A DNA stretch of 64,000 nucleotides from Symsagittifera roscoffensis. Taxonomy: Eukaryota; Xenacoelomorpha; Acoela; Convolutidae. A model generated the notes under the pieces. That model had not been told where the DNA came from. It saw only the letters and a list, made by a program, of their open reading frames with translations, and ran no database searches. The stretch lies in the NCBI RefSeq assembly GCF_963678635.1, contig NC_087067.1, positions 54,490,233 through 54,554,232 of the forward strand, given 5' to 3'. The position numbers were made by a program, and so were the translations under genes. Shown piece after piece: positions 8,041-19,395 of the stretch; within the stretch, counting starts at the first letter, position 1, and every line of letters begins with the position of its first letter.

Positions 8041-10721
8041 CAAAAGTGAACTCAGACGGTTCACTCAGATTTCTGATTACCTGATGCCCTGCCACCGAGA
8101 TTATCGACTGTATTTTACTTCCTTGCGGTGCCATACCGAACCTCTGACCAGAGATAACATTAAGTTTCATGCTCAAGCTGCTTGGTGCTTTTGCCTCTGC
8201 AAAAGAAACACCTCGGGCCAAATTTTGCAATTACTCCTCTTATGAAATTCTCATGGTCCAATTCTGAGGCATCTTCTCCCTCGAGGCTAAAGCCTATTGC
8301 TTTCATGCCTTGTTTGTTAGTTGGGCATGCTGACACATGATGGTCCGTTGAACTGCAATTGGCACAAGAGCGTCTCTTGTCCATACCATCCCTCGGTCTG
8401 TACCAGTTGTTCCCTTGGTTTGCTGTTCCGCTGTTAAAATTGCCATAATTGTTCTTATAGTATCCAGATCTCGAAGGAGGTTTCAACAAAAGATATTCTT
8501 TTGACTTGAGCCTCAACTCCTCTGGTGTTGGCGCATTGGTTGATAGTGGTGTGTAATGCGTTGCCAGCATTGACCGAAGTTCATCATTCTTCACACCATC
8601 GATGAATTTTGAGGCTACTGCCAGGTTCATCCTTCGGTTTGACTCATCCGGTTGGCTGCGTCTTTTCAGCATTTCCAAGTCGTCTAGAAACTTGTCTATC
8701 GTTTCATCATCTCGTTGCCTCCGTTTCTCGAAATGCATCATCGCCTGGTGCCACTGCACCCCTGATCCAAAACGGTTTAACAAGATTTCAAAGATTTTCT
8801 CGGCTGTGTCACGCTGATATTGCTTCTCGGCCATGACACAGTTCAGGGCTGTCCCTTCCAAGTTACTGATGAGCGCACTGCATTCTTGTCTTTCCGACAA
8901 GTCCTCTTCCTCGAAATGCAGTTTCATTACCTCTATCCAGGTATCAATACAGCCATCAGATTCGTCTTTATAGCATGTTGGTTTCTTAAAGACTCTTCTG
9001 GAATTCTCACTGCGTTCATTGGTTCTGGATAACCTTGTAAAGAATGTCTCCAAAGACCTGTTTAGGGGTTCAAAGGCTGTGGCCATTGCCGTAGCATCCC
9101 TTGAGTGTCCCGACTGAATGTCCTCACACCTTGTCAAAGGCTCTGTATTCGGTGCATCCCTGCAATCCGAATCGCCGTGAGTGTTTCCCCCTTGGCCCAC
9201 ATGACTCCTCCCTGGGCTCGCATATCTCCTGTTACCGGAATCACTTCTCCCAGCCGTATGTGTGCCTGGCGAGGTCTGTCTGTTACCCGTTGAACTTGCT
9301 CTACTGTTCGGGCCCCATGTTCTATTATCCTTTGTGGCATAGCCTGATGAACTGCCCCTACCTCTAGTGAATCCATATGTCCTCCTCCTTTGATGGTCAT
9401 TGAAGTTCACCTTCGGCTCCCTGCTGAGACCTCCCGAGTTCGGTTCCCCTTCTTTTGGTCCACTCTTGCTGCCTAGTAGCCCGTCCAACCTATCCATGAT
9501 AGCCTGAGTTCGCCTCTCCATCATCGCATCTATCTTTGTGTCAAGAGTCCCATAAGACTGCTCTTGCTGAATTCTTAACTTCTCCATGTCGTCTCTTAAG
9601 CGTAACTCTCTCTGTTCCGCTTCTCTTGTCATTCGCGAAGAGGTCTTCGCTATGTGCTCGTCCGTTCTTTCTTTCAAGCGTTTTTCGCTCCTACCAACTT
9701 CTTGTCTATTGCGGTTTATTTCTTCCCGTAGACTTTCTCTCTCTTTCTAGTTCACTCATTCTTAAGGACATCTGTTCGTTTTGTTCTCCTATACTGCCCA
9801 CTATGTTGTTCAAGGCTTTTTCTAATGATGCCCCGTTATCCACGAGTGGCGTCACTAGTGGCGGTGTCACCCTGTCGGTCCCAGGTAGCTTCGTGCTGGT
9901 CGAGATTCGGGCTTTTACTCTCTGTCTCGACGTCTTTTCATTATCCACTTCAGGATCCGCCAATGCGTTGCCTAAGCCCTTTGTTTCTACTCTCCCCAGT
10001 TTGCGGCTCTGAATTTATCATAATCGCGAAGGCTCTCGACTGGCCCGGTTGCTTATCGTTCTCACCACACCAAATTTGTCCATGGTTCCAGTCTCTCTTT
10101 CGACGTATGCCTCATTCTCCTGAGGCTGACTTGAGACCCAAAGTGCACTTGCTCTTCTTCGTCCTCTTCTTCCTCCTGGGATTCACCTTCATTTCCTGTG
10201 CCCACTCCCATGGTGAATGGAAAGATGTTTCCTAAGGTGTTCCTCATTCTTTCTGAGAACGATGAGGACGTTGTTGGTTTCTCAGTCCCGCCTGCCATCA
10301 TGGTGTTGTCTGTTGGAGATCTTCTAGTTGCCACTATTTCAGTTGAGATGTCGGACAGTTCCGACATCTCCTCTCGATCCAATGTCCCGGTGGAAGTGGC
10401 AAAATCATGGCGTTGTTCTACCGGAGTAGATTCACTCGCCAGCCTTCTGCCTCTCCCTTCCAGTCCATGTACTTCCTGGTTGTCATTCATGACCTGGTCC
10501 GTATTGACCTCCACTTCTAACATTTCTTTTCTCTCTTCTTAGGTCTTCTGACTCCTCGTTTCAACCATTCTGCCTGAAACCGTCTCCCCTTTGTCGGTCC
10601 GGGCTCGTTTGATCCGATCCACAAAAGGGTCGGTCATTGTTTTTCTTTGCTTTTTAGGTATGAATTTCCAAGAGCTATTACCTCGTTTAGGTATCCTTGA
10701 CTTGTCTAGACTCATTCTCAA
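8041..10721 (-). pseudogene. gag: Copy A1 gag remnant (Ty3/gypsy-like family A)
   Basis: Reading leftward from 10721, this matches the gag of copy A2 (41349-43586) throughout. It begins with the same MSLDKSRIPKRGNSS start, followed by a charged disordered region, a coiled coil, the conserved capsid-like core (about 8590-9000) and a CX2CX4HX4C zinc knuckle. It is broken by an in-frame stop near 10539, frameshifts near 10060 and 9700, and a deletion of about 380 bp near 8205 that joins the protease-proximal region to the second knuckle. It ends abruptly at 8041, where protease and all later genes are missing. One stretch of 505 codons (8160-9677) is still open and keeps about 20 nt that A2 has lost near 41395, so A1 preserves the gag-to-knuckle reading frame better. 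Confidence 0.85.
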
Positions 10722-13612
10722 TGTGTCACTTCTTAATGCCTATACACTCAATTCGATTGCTAGTGACTTTATAATTTGACTATCAAAAATAATGACACAA
10801 CGCAATAAGTTCCACAAGATTCTATTAAATAGTGACCACGAATCCCTGTTTGTTATCAGAGTACAGTTTGTATATAATTTCATCACACTAACCGATTATC
10901 GGTCGTAAGATTTGAGAACTATTACAATGTGATGATATCAGTCAATTTAAAAGATAGTGTACTCACGACCTAATCAAGCATAAATTATGTTGATTTAAAA
11001 TCAAAAACAAAAAAAATATTTTTTTTTTACAGATTAAGAATACCTCTATGAAAAACGTATGTGTTTTGTACTTTTAGTCGGTCGCAGTACAACAGTCGAA
11101 CTTATATTTTAAAGAAAAAGCGTTCCCTGCTTGGTGCTGCACCAAACAGACAAAACTTTGAAGGCAGTAATTTTCTCAAGTGGGCGTCTATTGCACCCAC
11201 CGAGTACTGTGTTACCTATCTGCCTTCGGACTGCCCGAGCTAGACCTACTAAAATCCTCAGGGCTGTCACTTTTCACAAAAACGTATTGGGTTTCAATCC
11301 ACACCAATGAGTTACGCTCTTTTTAGTTTAGACTTAGTGTCGCGAATATCCGAGTTCGGACCCGTTTTGTTTTGGTCTGGTTTTTATTGAAAGGCAAGTT
11401 ACCAGTGCAGTCACTGACTCCTAGCCTGTCTGCTAATAACCTAACACTTCTCACTGTAGTCTTTCTTCTGTTTATCTAAGTCCTTTAATAAAACAATACC
11501 CCTCCGGATTGGCAAAATAGGACCCTTCCGGATTGGCAAAAAAATAGGACCCCTCCGGAATGGCAAAATTTAGACCCCTCCGGATTGGGACCCTTCTGAG
11601 CTAGTAAATATAAGACCCCTTCGGATTGGGAACCCTCCGGTTTTGTGAAAAGAAGACCCCTCCGGATGGGGACCCCTCCAAATTTGAAAAAATTTGGACC
11701 CCTCCGGATTGGGAACCCTCTGGTTTTGTGAAAGTAGCTTTTCGGAGATTTCCTTTATCTTCAACCTATACCCCTCCGGATACGTTCTCCGATGCTATTA
11801 TGCTTTTTAAATTAACTAGGAAGGGTATGTGATCCTTTCCTAGACCCTTCCGGATTGAAGTGAAGCCTCTTATTTGACAATTCACGCTAACGGTGAAGGG
11901 TCTTATCGCTAGCCTAACTTCGGCTCGATTAAGGTTTTCTTGTGCCTTTAGACTTCCCTTTTCTATTGAATTTGCTAAAAACAATCTCAAAAAATTTTCA
12001 CGATTACTTTTTCGCAAAGTTTTTGTCTCTATCAGTAAGCTCAGCTAATTGCTGATCTATTGGTACCAAGATCAACTGGATCTGCCCAGTAGTTCCAAAG
12101 TTATTAACCAAAACGTCTTTTTTCTAAAGTCAAGAAATTTCTCTCTTATAGGTTCCGCCTAACTTTTTCCGCAATTCTGTTCTTTTCGACCTAAAAATTA
12201 TTGCTCCGAGCTCAGAGGGCCTATACTCTTCTAGTTCAATGCAAAAGACCCGATCTAAAACGCTTTAGTTGAACAAATTTGCGAAAAACTATGCTATCTG
12301 TACCACTCCGGATTGATGAATCCACCAAATCAAACACGTTAAGTTCGATTTCTCTGCAACCCGGAAGGTTTTTGGGAAGTGGGTTTTAAAACTTGTAGAT
12401 TCACTAGTGGACGTTGTCAGAACAACTATTTTTACTGTCCTAACTCAAAAATTTCAAAAAATTTTCCGAATTTATAATGTTCCGTTTTCTCAAAAATCAC
12501 GAAAATTCGGTTTTTGGTTCCAAAATAGTACCAACCACTTCCGAACTAAATTTAACCGGTTCTATCTAGTTTAGTAGAGCAGTTACGATGTAACACACTA
12601 CTTTAGCGCTTTTTTCCGTTTCAAAAAAATTGATATCTCAAAAATCGCGACTTGTGGGGAGATCAAAATATCGCTATTTTGACCCTAAAAACCGGTCTGC
12701 TTCTGTGTTTTTCACTGAAAAACGGTATAGGAGTATTAATGTAGGCTATATAAGTAATAATATTAGTAATAGTATACCCCTACGGGTTTGTTTAATATTC
12801 GAATTAAGGTGCTGAACTCGGATATTCGCAGTTCGGTGAAGGGTCACTACAGTGCAGCACTGTCGAGCCCCCACAGATTACCATCTTACTTTTTGTACCA
12901 AAAGGGATACAAAACTTGTTAACGATACCCAACAGTCGATTGATGTTGTCATTGAGCCCCTTCTTGTTGCTCCTTGTACTGCTTGCCGGATCAGTCTTCT
13001 CCCAAGACCCTTCCGAATTGAGCGCAACTCAGCTGACCCTTCCGGATTGAGCGCAACTCAGCTGACCCTTCCGGATTGATCTCAATTTATCATTAACGTG
13101 CTCAAATGCTCAAATAACCCTACAGTACAAGCCTCACAAACGGGCTACAAAATTGATCGTAACGATCCTGACTGATATAAATGCCTGTAACAACAATATA
13201 TCTATCAACAACAAACGGGAGGGTCGGATCATATCTTGTCTGGGGGGATGATTTCTACTGATTTTTCTACTTTTTTTTTTTACTGTTTTTTGTTTTTTTG
13301 GTTATTTTTTATGTTTATTGTTTTTCTTGGGTACTATACTTTTTTTGTTTGATTTTATATATATCTTTAAGTGTTTTTGGTCACAAACCTCTCAGGGAAC
13401 GAGGGGATGGCCGATCCCCCCAACCTTCCTGGTTCGTGAGTTTTCGGTCTTAACTAGGTTAAAAAGCTATTCACGGTAATCCGGAAGGCTTCCGCGTTCC
13501 GAACTACCCTTCCGCCCTTGCGGTTTTGGCATATTAAGGGCGTTAATGTGAGCATCCGCTCGGCGCGGAATGCTCGTTAACGGTTCTGCCGGTCATGATG
13601 TTAAAAAAGAAT
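10722..13612 (-). other. Long untranslated leader of copy A1
   Basis: The sequence between the primer-binding site and gag of A1 is about 2.9 kb long and aligns along its length with 43587-46448 in A2. It has no conserved sense ORF. It contains repeated (A)CCCCTCCGGATTGG-type words, a T-rich block at about 13240-13380, and a short opposite-strand signal-peptide-like ORF at 12943-13050. The great length of this leader is unusual for a Ty3-type element. Confidence 0.75.
11495..11860 (+). repeat. Cluster of CCCCTCCGGATTGG words in the A1 leader
   Basis: At least eight variants of the 14-mer ACCCCTCCGGATTGG (or ACCCTTCCGGATTGG) occur at irregular spacing of 15-100 nt. They are also present in the A2 leader, and single copies are found in both the A LTR and further along the leader. 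They are dispersed, not head-to-tail, so this is a recurrent motif and not a simple satellite. Confidence 0.7.
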
Positions 13613-13629
13613 AACACCCAGGAGCGCCA
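13613..13629 (-). other. Primer-binding-site candidate, copy A1
   Basis: On the minus strand this reads TGGCGCTCCTGGGTGTT, starting 12 nt after the LTR end. The same 17-mer lies at the same distance from the LTR end in copies B, A2 and B2, although flanking sequence differs between families. It starts with TGG as required to pair with a tRNA CCA end. The tRNA was not identified. Confidence 0.6.
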
Positions 13630-13641
13630 TAAAAACATCTA

Positions 13642-13912
13642 TGTGACATTCACCCGGAAGATACATATCGACGGAAAATAAAACTAAGTCCTGAGACGAC
13701 TGGCCAACGTCTAAACAGATCTTTAAATGCTTTTAACCGTCTCTACCAAGCCAGTACTTTCGGTGGTCTTTCTAACATCGGGTCGACAAAACGTTACTGC
13801 TTTCGGCTTCGGGCAAAACACTCAAATTAACTAGATTACATGCAGAAATAGTGAGCTCATGGCTGGGTCTCAGTATCCCCAGACCACGAGGTCACTCCTA
13901 AAATCAAGGCTA
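13642..13912 (-). repeat. 5' LTR of copy A1, part adjoining the leader
   Basis: This matches the corresponding part of the A2 LTR (46478-46747). It is interrupted at 13912 by the B LTR. The missing remainder (641 bp) is found at 47684-48324, on the other side of B. The two pieces add up to 912 bp, close to the 923 bp of an intact A LTR. Confidence 0.8.
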
Positions 13913-14806
13913 TGTGCCAGTCGGTCATATCTAGAAGTTTGACCTTGAGGGACACGAATATACGTGATTTTGGAGTGAAGTTTTATTTTTCAAAAATTCG
14001 AATGGAGCCTGTCATGCTAAGTTTTCTCGCGACAACTGAAAGCATAAAATAAGAAATCAGAACGACCGAATTAACAATTGCGGGAAAGTTGTCAAATATA
14101 TACAGTGGGAAATTGCTATTCGCAATTTCCATCGTAGAAAACTAGAGTAGAGCTGTCCTATCTGATATAGGAGACCGAACAAATACGAGAGCAGAGCTAA
14201 AATCAACAAGACCAGTGTGAACCTTCAATGGAAAAGCGGACAAGTGAAGTCTCCCAATGGTCCAGATCCAAAAATATATTCTTGAGTTAAAACTTACTTC
14301 CTTTGATTGGAACTCATCGTTAGAAAACTTCTTGAGTTATATTTGATTATATTTATGCCAGAGTCGTTAATTAGTTTAATTACTCTGTTTTTAAGCGTGC
14401 TGCTATGTAAGTACCAAATTTAATTTTCTCGAGTGTGTTTTATGATTGTTATGTTGAGATAAGGCGAGTTTTAGGTTGATGAATCTGAAATGGATCAAAG
14501 TTCCACTGTCTAATAAAAAATAACTTAACGGATTGTTCCGACCCTGTTTTTAACGGCGTTCATGTATTTTGGGTATTTCGAGACCTACGTATGGGAACAT
14601 TCTTATTTTCTAGAGTGGGGGGATATTTTGGTAGTAGCCTTTAAGCTGTAACGGGTTCTAGTCTCATGTCGCAAGCAAACCGAATTGGCTCCGACCGTTT
14701 TTGAGGTAGAAAAACACAAGAGATAGTGTCCCTGACTCTTGAGCCTATGGTTATAGGGCCTATTTTTCTTAAGCCTCATATGTGACCGAAATAGGCGACT
14801 GTTACA
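13913..14806 (+). repeat. 5' LTR of element B
   Basis: 894 bp beginning TGTGCCAGTCGG and ending GACTGTTACA. Its ends are defined by other copies: the same start occurs at 29827 and 48961 and the same end at 47683 and 49876. The host sequence split by it (A1 LTR) resumes at 47684, leaving CTA on both sides as a possible short target-site duplication. A perfect 9-bp hairpin lies at 14108-14130. Confidence 0.85.
14108..14130 (+). other. Conserved hairpin in the B LTR
   Basis: GGAAATTGC and GCAATTTCC form a perfect 9-bp stem around the loop TATTC. The same stem and loop are kept in the B2 LTR at 49165-49187 within a less conserved surrounding. It may be an RNA structure in the LTR transcript. 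Confidence 0.55.
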
Positions 14807-14817
14807 TAGTGTTTTTA

Positions 14818-14834
14818 TGGCGCTCCTGGGTGTT
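14818..14834 (+). other. Primer-binding-site candidate, element B
   Basis: TGGCGCTCCTGGGTGTT, 11 nt downstream of the LTR end. It is identical to the site in family A although most of the leader and LTR have diverged, which points to a function such as tRNA priming. Confidence 0.6.
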
Positions 14835-15300
14835 TTTACGACATCATGACTACGGAACCGAACCCACTTGACACAGCTCCGGGCTGCATGCCCATTCTAG
14901 AGTACCGGTGGTACGGTTCAGCGGGAATGTGTAAGCCTTCCGGTTTTACCGTGATAGCTTTTTAAGAAAACTTGAGGAATCTTCCTGGTAACGAGGCCTA
15001 GCTAACCGAGTAAGGGGGGGTAACTAGGGGGACAAAAAAAAGAGCAAAAAGACAAAAAGCGAAACAAAACAAGAAAAAAGTATAGAAAAAGGAACAAAAA
15101 ACCATAAAACAAAAAAGACAGTGACTTTGATACCAGATTAGTTGGATCAAACCTTTATATTAATTAAATAGTATACCGATACTGTTTTATAAGACCGATC
15201 GTTTCGATCAATCTAGCAATCTAAACCAGTGACTTCAGTAAGGTGCCCAAGTGGGGGGCGTTGTTAAGGGTTTTCAGATAGCTTGCAACCTAGCCGGACC

Positions 15301-15487
15301 TCTAGGAGACTTGACTGGAAGAGATGACCAGCCGAGTGGGAAAATGGTTCACAAGGAAAGAACCGGACCACTAGGAGACTTGACTGGGAGAGGTGACCAG
15401 CCGAGTGGGAAAGTGGTTCACAAGGACTGAGCTGAACCGCTAGGAAACTTGACTGGAAGAGGTGACCAGCCAAGTGGGAAGGTGGTG
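15301..15487 (+). repeat. 69-bp tandem repeat, about 2.7 copies
   Basis: Units starting with CTAGGAGACTTGACTGG at 15301, 15370 and 15439 are about 90 percent alike, the third being partial. Open frames across this segment on either strand are by-products of the repeat. Confidence 0.85.
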
Positions 15488-16393
15488 CTGGTGTCAAGTG
15501 CAGTGCACGTCAAGGGGACAACCAGCAGGGGATCGCTACAACAAGAAGAGGACGCACAGGGGTGTTCTCAAGTTGGGCAAACGGGTATCGTTAAAATCTA
15601 CATTACATTATAGGAAATAATTGTAAAATTGGATAAGCGGAGCCCCATTGTTTTGAGGAAGTTTGTACACAAGCAGGCCTGGAAACAGGTCTACGGTTTT
15701 CTCTCGAGAGGTTAAGCACCCGGCGCTTAAGGGATTTTTCGGCTTAAGAGGGGGGCTGAAGAGGGGGGAGGTTAGAAGGGGGGCTGGTTAGGTTAGAGGT
15801 TGGCGGTTGTAAATTGTAATAAGGGGGGACACATTAGAGTAACTAATTGTTCGGCATCGTCGATTTAGTTACATTAGATACTTACACGCGTTGGTTATAA
15901 GAAGCGGATATCCAAATTTAACATCGAGTTAAGGTGGGTACCCTGGTCGGATCGGTAGGGGGGAACGGACATAGACAGTTTTTGTGATACCCCATAAGAT
16001 CGCTAGCAGGGGGAAAGAAAACGAGTGGCAATCGATTACCAGACATTTTTTCGGTCAAAGGTTGACATCTGTCAGCTTTGAATTTTAGGTGGGTTCATCT
16101 CTCTGTTTTTGTAATTTTTCCTGTTTAAATTTTTACGTTTTGGTGAACATTTGTTGTTGGTATTTGAACGAACAGGTGATCACAAAATACCTGCGAAGAA
16201 GTTGGGTGTTCAAATAGCCTGAAACAACGAGAGGGAGATAAATACAGGTGGGTCAGTATTTGGATTTTGGCCATTAAGATAGAGATTTTGGGATTTTTTT
16301 TTACTAGAGCTCAAGTGGTGGTACACGGTACAGTGGTTCAAGAGTCCCCACAACGAAGAAGAAGAGATCCTACTATCCAGACACTTAGTGACA

Positions 16394-17178
16394 AGTCTTG
16401 GGACAGTACCGAAGAAGTCTTGGGACATTGCAGTCTGGGGACGGTCTTGGAGCAGTACGGTCTTTGGACAGTCTTGGGACAGTCTTGGGACGGTGCAGTC
16501 TTGGGACAGTCTTGGACCAGAGCAGTCTTGGTACGACACAGTCTTGGGACACTGGTCTTGGGACAGTTGTCTTGGGACAGTAGTCTTGGGACAGTGGTCT
16601 TGGGACACTGGTCTTGGGACAGTGGTCTTGAGACAGTGGTCTTGGGACAGTGGTTTTGGGACAGTGGTCTTGGGACAGTGGTCTTGGGACAGTGGTCTTG
16701 GGACAGTGGTCTTGGGACAGTGGTCTTGGGACACTGGTCTTGGGACAGTAGTCTTGGGACAGTGGTCTTGGGACAGTGGTCTTGGGACAGTGGTCTTGGG
16801 ACAGTGGTCTTGGGACAGTGGTCTTGGGACACTGGTCTTGGGACAGTAGTCTTGGGACAGTAGTCTTGGGACAGTAGTCTTGGGACAGTGGTCTTGGGAC
16901 ACTGGTCTTGGGCCAGTGGTCTTGGGACACTGGTCTTGGGACAGTAGTCTTGGGACAGTGGTTTTGGGACAGTAGTCTTGGGACAGTAATCTTAGGGCAA
17001 GGGTTTGGGACAGTAGTCTTGGGACACTGGTCTTGGGACACTAGTCTTGGGACAGTAGTCTTGGGACAGTCGTCTTAGGGCAAGGGTCTTGGGACAGTGG
17101 TCTTGGGACACTAACAAGAAGTACTGGGACAGCACTGAATAGTCTTGGGACAGTAGAGAGGAAGTCTTGGAACAATAC
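16394..17178 (+). repeat. 14-bp minisatellite (GTCTTGGGACAGTG)n
   Basis: About 50 head-to-tail copies of GTCTTGGGACAGTG and close variants (ACACTG, ACAGTA endings), degenerate at both ends. Because 14 is not a multiple of 3, the array is open in all frames and gives artefactual Ser-Gln-Asp/Pro-Lys-Thr repeat proteins on the minus strand and Leu-Gly-Gln repeats on the plus strand. Confidence 0.95.
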
Positions 17179-17435
17179 AAAGAAGGGGGGTGACGGTACT
17201 AAAGAGTACTAAGACAGGTTGAAGTAACCAATCGCAAAATTAATTTTTCCTACAGTCCTAAAGATCCGGTACTGCAGGGATCAAGAACATATAGAATTTT
17301 CAAAAAGCTTAGGAAACGTTGTTTTTATTAAATTGTAAATTTCATTTTATTGATTTTGTCAAAATAGGTTTTAACCTTAGAGTAGAATTTTGTATATAGT
17401 AATACTGTAAATAGGAACAATTGTAAATAAAAATA

Positions 17436-18229
17436 ATGAGGCGGAGCAGGGTACCGGTGGCTGAAAAAAGCTCTACTGAAGCAAAGACAAAATATAACTC
17501 GTCGCTACGTAAAACGACATCAATGGGCTCAAAGATAACAAAGAAGAACTTTTCAGTTAGCATGGTCAACACGAGGAGTGTTACAGAGAACAGGGCAAAA
17601 GAAGACGTCGCGACAGGGAATTACAAACAGATCCATCCTCAGGAACGTACAACTTGGACGTACAGGAAGTACGAGGAGGTGAAGAACTTGAAAGAGTTGC
17701 AGTTTCGAGGAAACCATTCAGGGAACTATCATGCAACTCAAATGTCAGAACAAATCTGGTGCCAGAAGATGATATGAAGATCGTAAAGAGGATAATATGC
17801 GTGAAACTGAATGACGACATCCACAACCCTGGGGAAATGAATGGGCAGATCATGGCACTAAAGGAACATGTCAAGGCGAGATATAGGCTGTCGGACCTGA
17901 TAAGAGCCCAAAAGAATGACAAGATGACACGTAACCTCTCCAAATGGATCCGAACGGAGTCCGAGGAGAAAGGGGAACTTGAAGAAGACAGCTACAAGAT
18001 CCTGAGCCAGTTCTACAAAGAAAGGAAAGATTTACTCTATCACACAGCTGACGGGGTGGTAGCATGCAAGAGAAAAGACGAGGAGAAGATATTACACAAG
18101 CACAACCTCATCATATTACCACAATTGTATCAGACAGAGGTGCTGTTCAGATCGCACGATCAGATGGGGCACCAGGGGATAGACAAGGTGCAACAAAGAA
18201 TACTCTTTATCCGCAGAAAATCTGCATGA
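17436..18229 (+). pseudogene. Element B: gag start fused to the pre-integrase spacer
   Basis: The first about 60 residues (17436-17620) resemble the A2 gag N-terminus, ending in the shared MV(N/E)TRS word. From about 17660 in another frame the protein matches the A2 spacer upstream of integrase (ELERVAVSRKP and then KARYRLSDLIRAQKND), continuing to the integrase zinc finger start (SHDQMGHQGIDKV). A deletion has therefore removed the rest of gag, protease, reverse transcriptase and RNase H, and joined the two ends near 17620-17660. It stops at 18229 after a second deletion that removed the rest of the zinc finger and the first catalytic Asp. B cannot copy or insert itself unaided. Confidence 0.8.
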
Positions 18230-19395
18230 CGGAGTCGGGGTATAACCAGATACTGGTTATAATATATCACTTCATAAAGCTGGCAGAAGCGGTGCCGTGT
18301 CAAACAGCCTCGGCAGAGGAGACTTGTGACCACTTGATAACCCATTGGATATCGAGGTATGGTTGTCCAATGACTTTTCAGTCAGACAACGGCAAGGCCT
18401 TTGTGGGTGATTTGACTAAAGAATTAATAAAGAGGTCACACCTTGCTCAAGCACACTCAACGACTTACCATCCTCAGACCAACGGGCTGGTAGAGAGACA
18501 GAATAGAACGTTGTTGAACATGCTGAGGGTATACTGCTCAAGATACATGACAGACTGGGATAAATATCTGCCGCAAGTCGTAGGGGCATACAACAGTACG
18601 CAACACTCAACAACGGGCATCAGTCCTTTCATGATGTTGACGGGCAGGGAGAGAGCAATGCCCCTGACATTCGTTTACCCGGATTACGAAGGGAAAAGGA
18701 CGTCGCCTCAAGCTTACGTGAAAGAAGCGATCAGGAGACAGCAGGAACTAAACGAGCTCTGCAGGAGGAACAGTGCGCAAGCACAAATGAGACAGCGCAA
18801 GAAATATGATGAAAGGATATTACAGGCGAAGCCATATGAAGTGGGCCAGTACGTGTGGGTTTTCCAGAATGTTATACCGCCCAAAGGGACGAAAAAACTA
18901 CTCAAGAAATGGAGAGGACCATTCATGATAACGGAAGTACATCAACAAGGACGGTTCTACCGCTTGAGTACTGGGCGAGCAGCACATTATGAAAATCTGA
19001 AGCCTCATGTCCCATCCCCAGAGGACTGGTGTATACCAAAGGACATGGAGGGACTCGAGTACCTACTGGTGGAGCCAGCACGTGAAGTGAACGAAAAAGG
19101 CATCAGAGAGAAAAATGATGGCAATGAGAACTTGAGTTTGGATGACAATGAAAAAATAGAAGCGGACTCTGAAGCGGAATCTTTTGTGGAAGAGGACTGG
19201 AACGATCCGGAGCAAGGTGAGGTGCCGAAGTGGACAGAACCAGACTTATCAATACCAGCGGGGACAAGGAGTGGTAATCGCAAACGAACAGGCATGAGGT
19301 ACAACAGGTACGGGGACGATTTCCTGATTGATAAGATACAGCCCGATGGCCTAAGCAAAGAACTACAAGTGTGTGGGCGAACTGGCGGCAGATGA
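18064..19395 (+). pseudogene. int: Element B integrase, catalytic core incomplete
   Basis: The meaningful part starts near 18205, where the frame reads YPQKICMTESGYNQIL. It matches A2 integrase through the second catalytic Asp (FQSDNG) and Glu (NGLVERQNR), the GPF(M) module (WRGPFMITEVHQQGRFYRL) and the acidic C-terminal extension. Compared with A2, about 50 residues including the CX2C half of the zinc finger and the first active-site Asp (QIDH in A2) are gone, and a later conserved Asp is Tyr (IIYHF). The enzyme is dead. It is followed by a one-base-type frameshift into the next ORF, which overlaps it by 23 nt. Confidence 0.85.

Larger units (their letters stand above)
14835..17435 (+). other. 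Untranslated leader of element B
   Basis: About 2.6 kb without a credible gene. The first part (to about 15290) is shared with B2 (49905-50361) and has a purine-rich tract at 15010-15120. It then carries a 69-bp tandem repeat and a long 14-bp minisatellite before the gag start. Its first 300 nt show weak colinear similarity to the A leader when both are read in sense orientation, consistent with common descent. Confidence 0.7.

Noticed and set aside
13455..14995. Large imperfect inverted repeat (CCAGGAGCGCCATAAAAACA and its inverse) that could be the terminal inverted repeats of a DNA transposon
   Set aside because: The arms are the 5' LTR end, primer-binding site and leader start of two related retroelements lying head to head (A1 minus, B plus); the same arrangement arises again at 46300-50060 with A2 and B2.
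16394..17178. Regular short repeats resembling a CRISPR array
   Set aside because: Units are directly adjacent with no unique spacers, and the context is eukaryotic.
16210..17180. Several long ORFs of Ser-Gln-Asp-His/Pro-Lys-Thr or Leu-Gly-Gln repeats on both strands
   Set aside because: They are translations of the 14-bp minisatellite in different frames; no non-repeat domain is attached.
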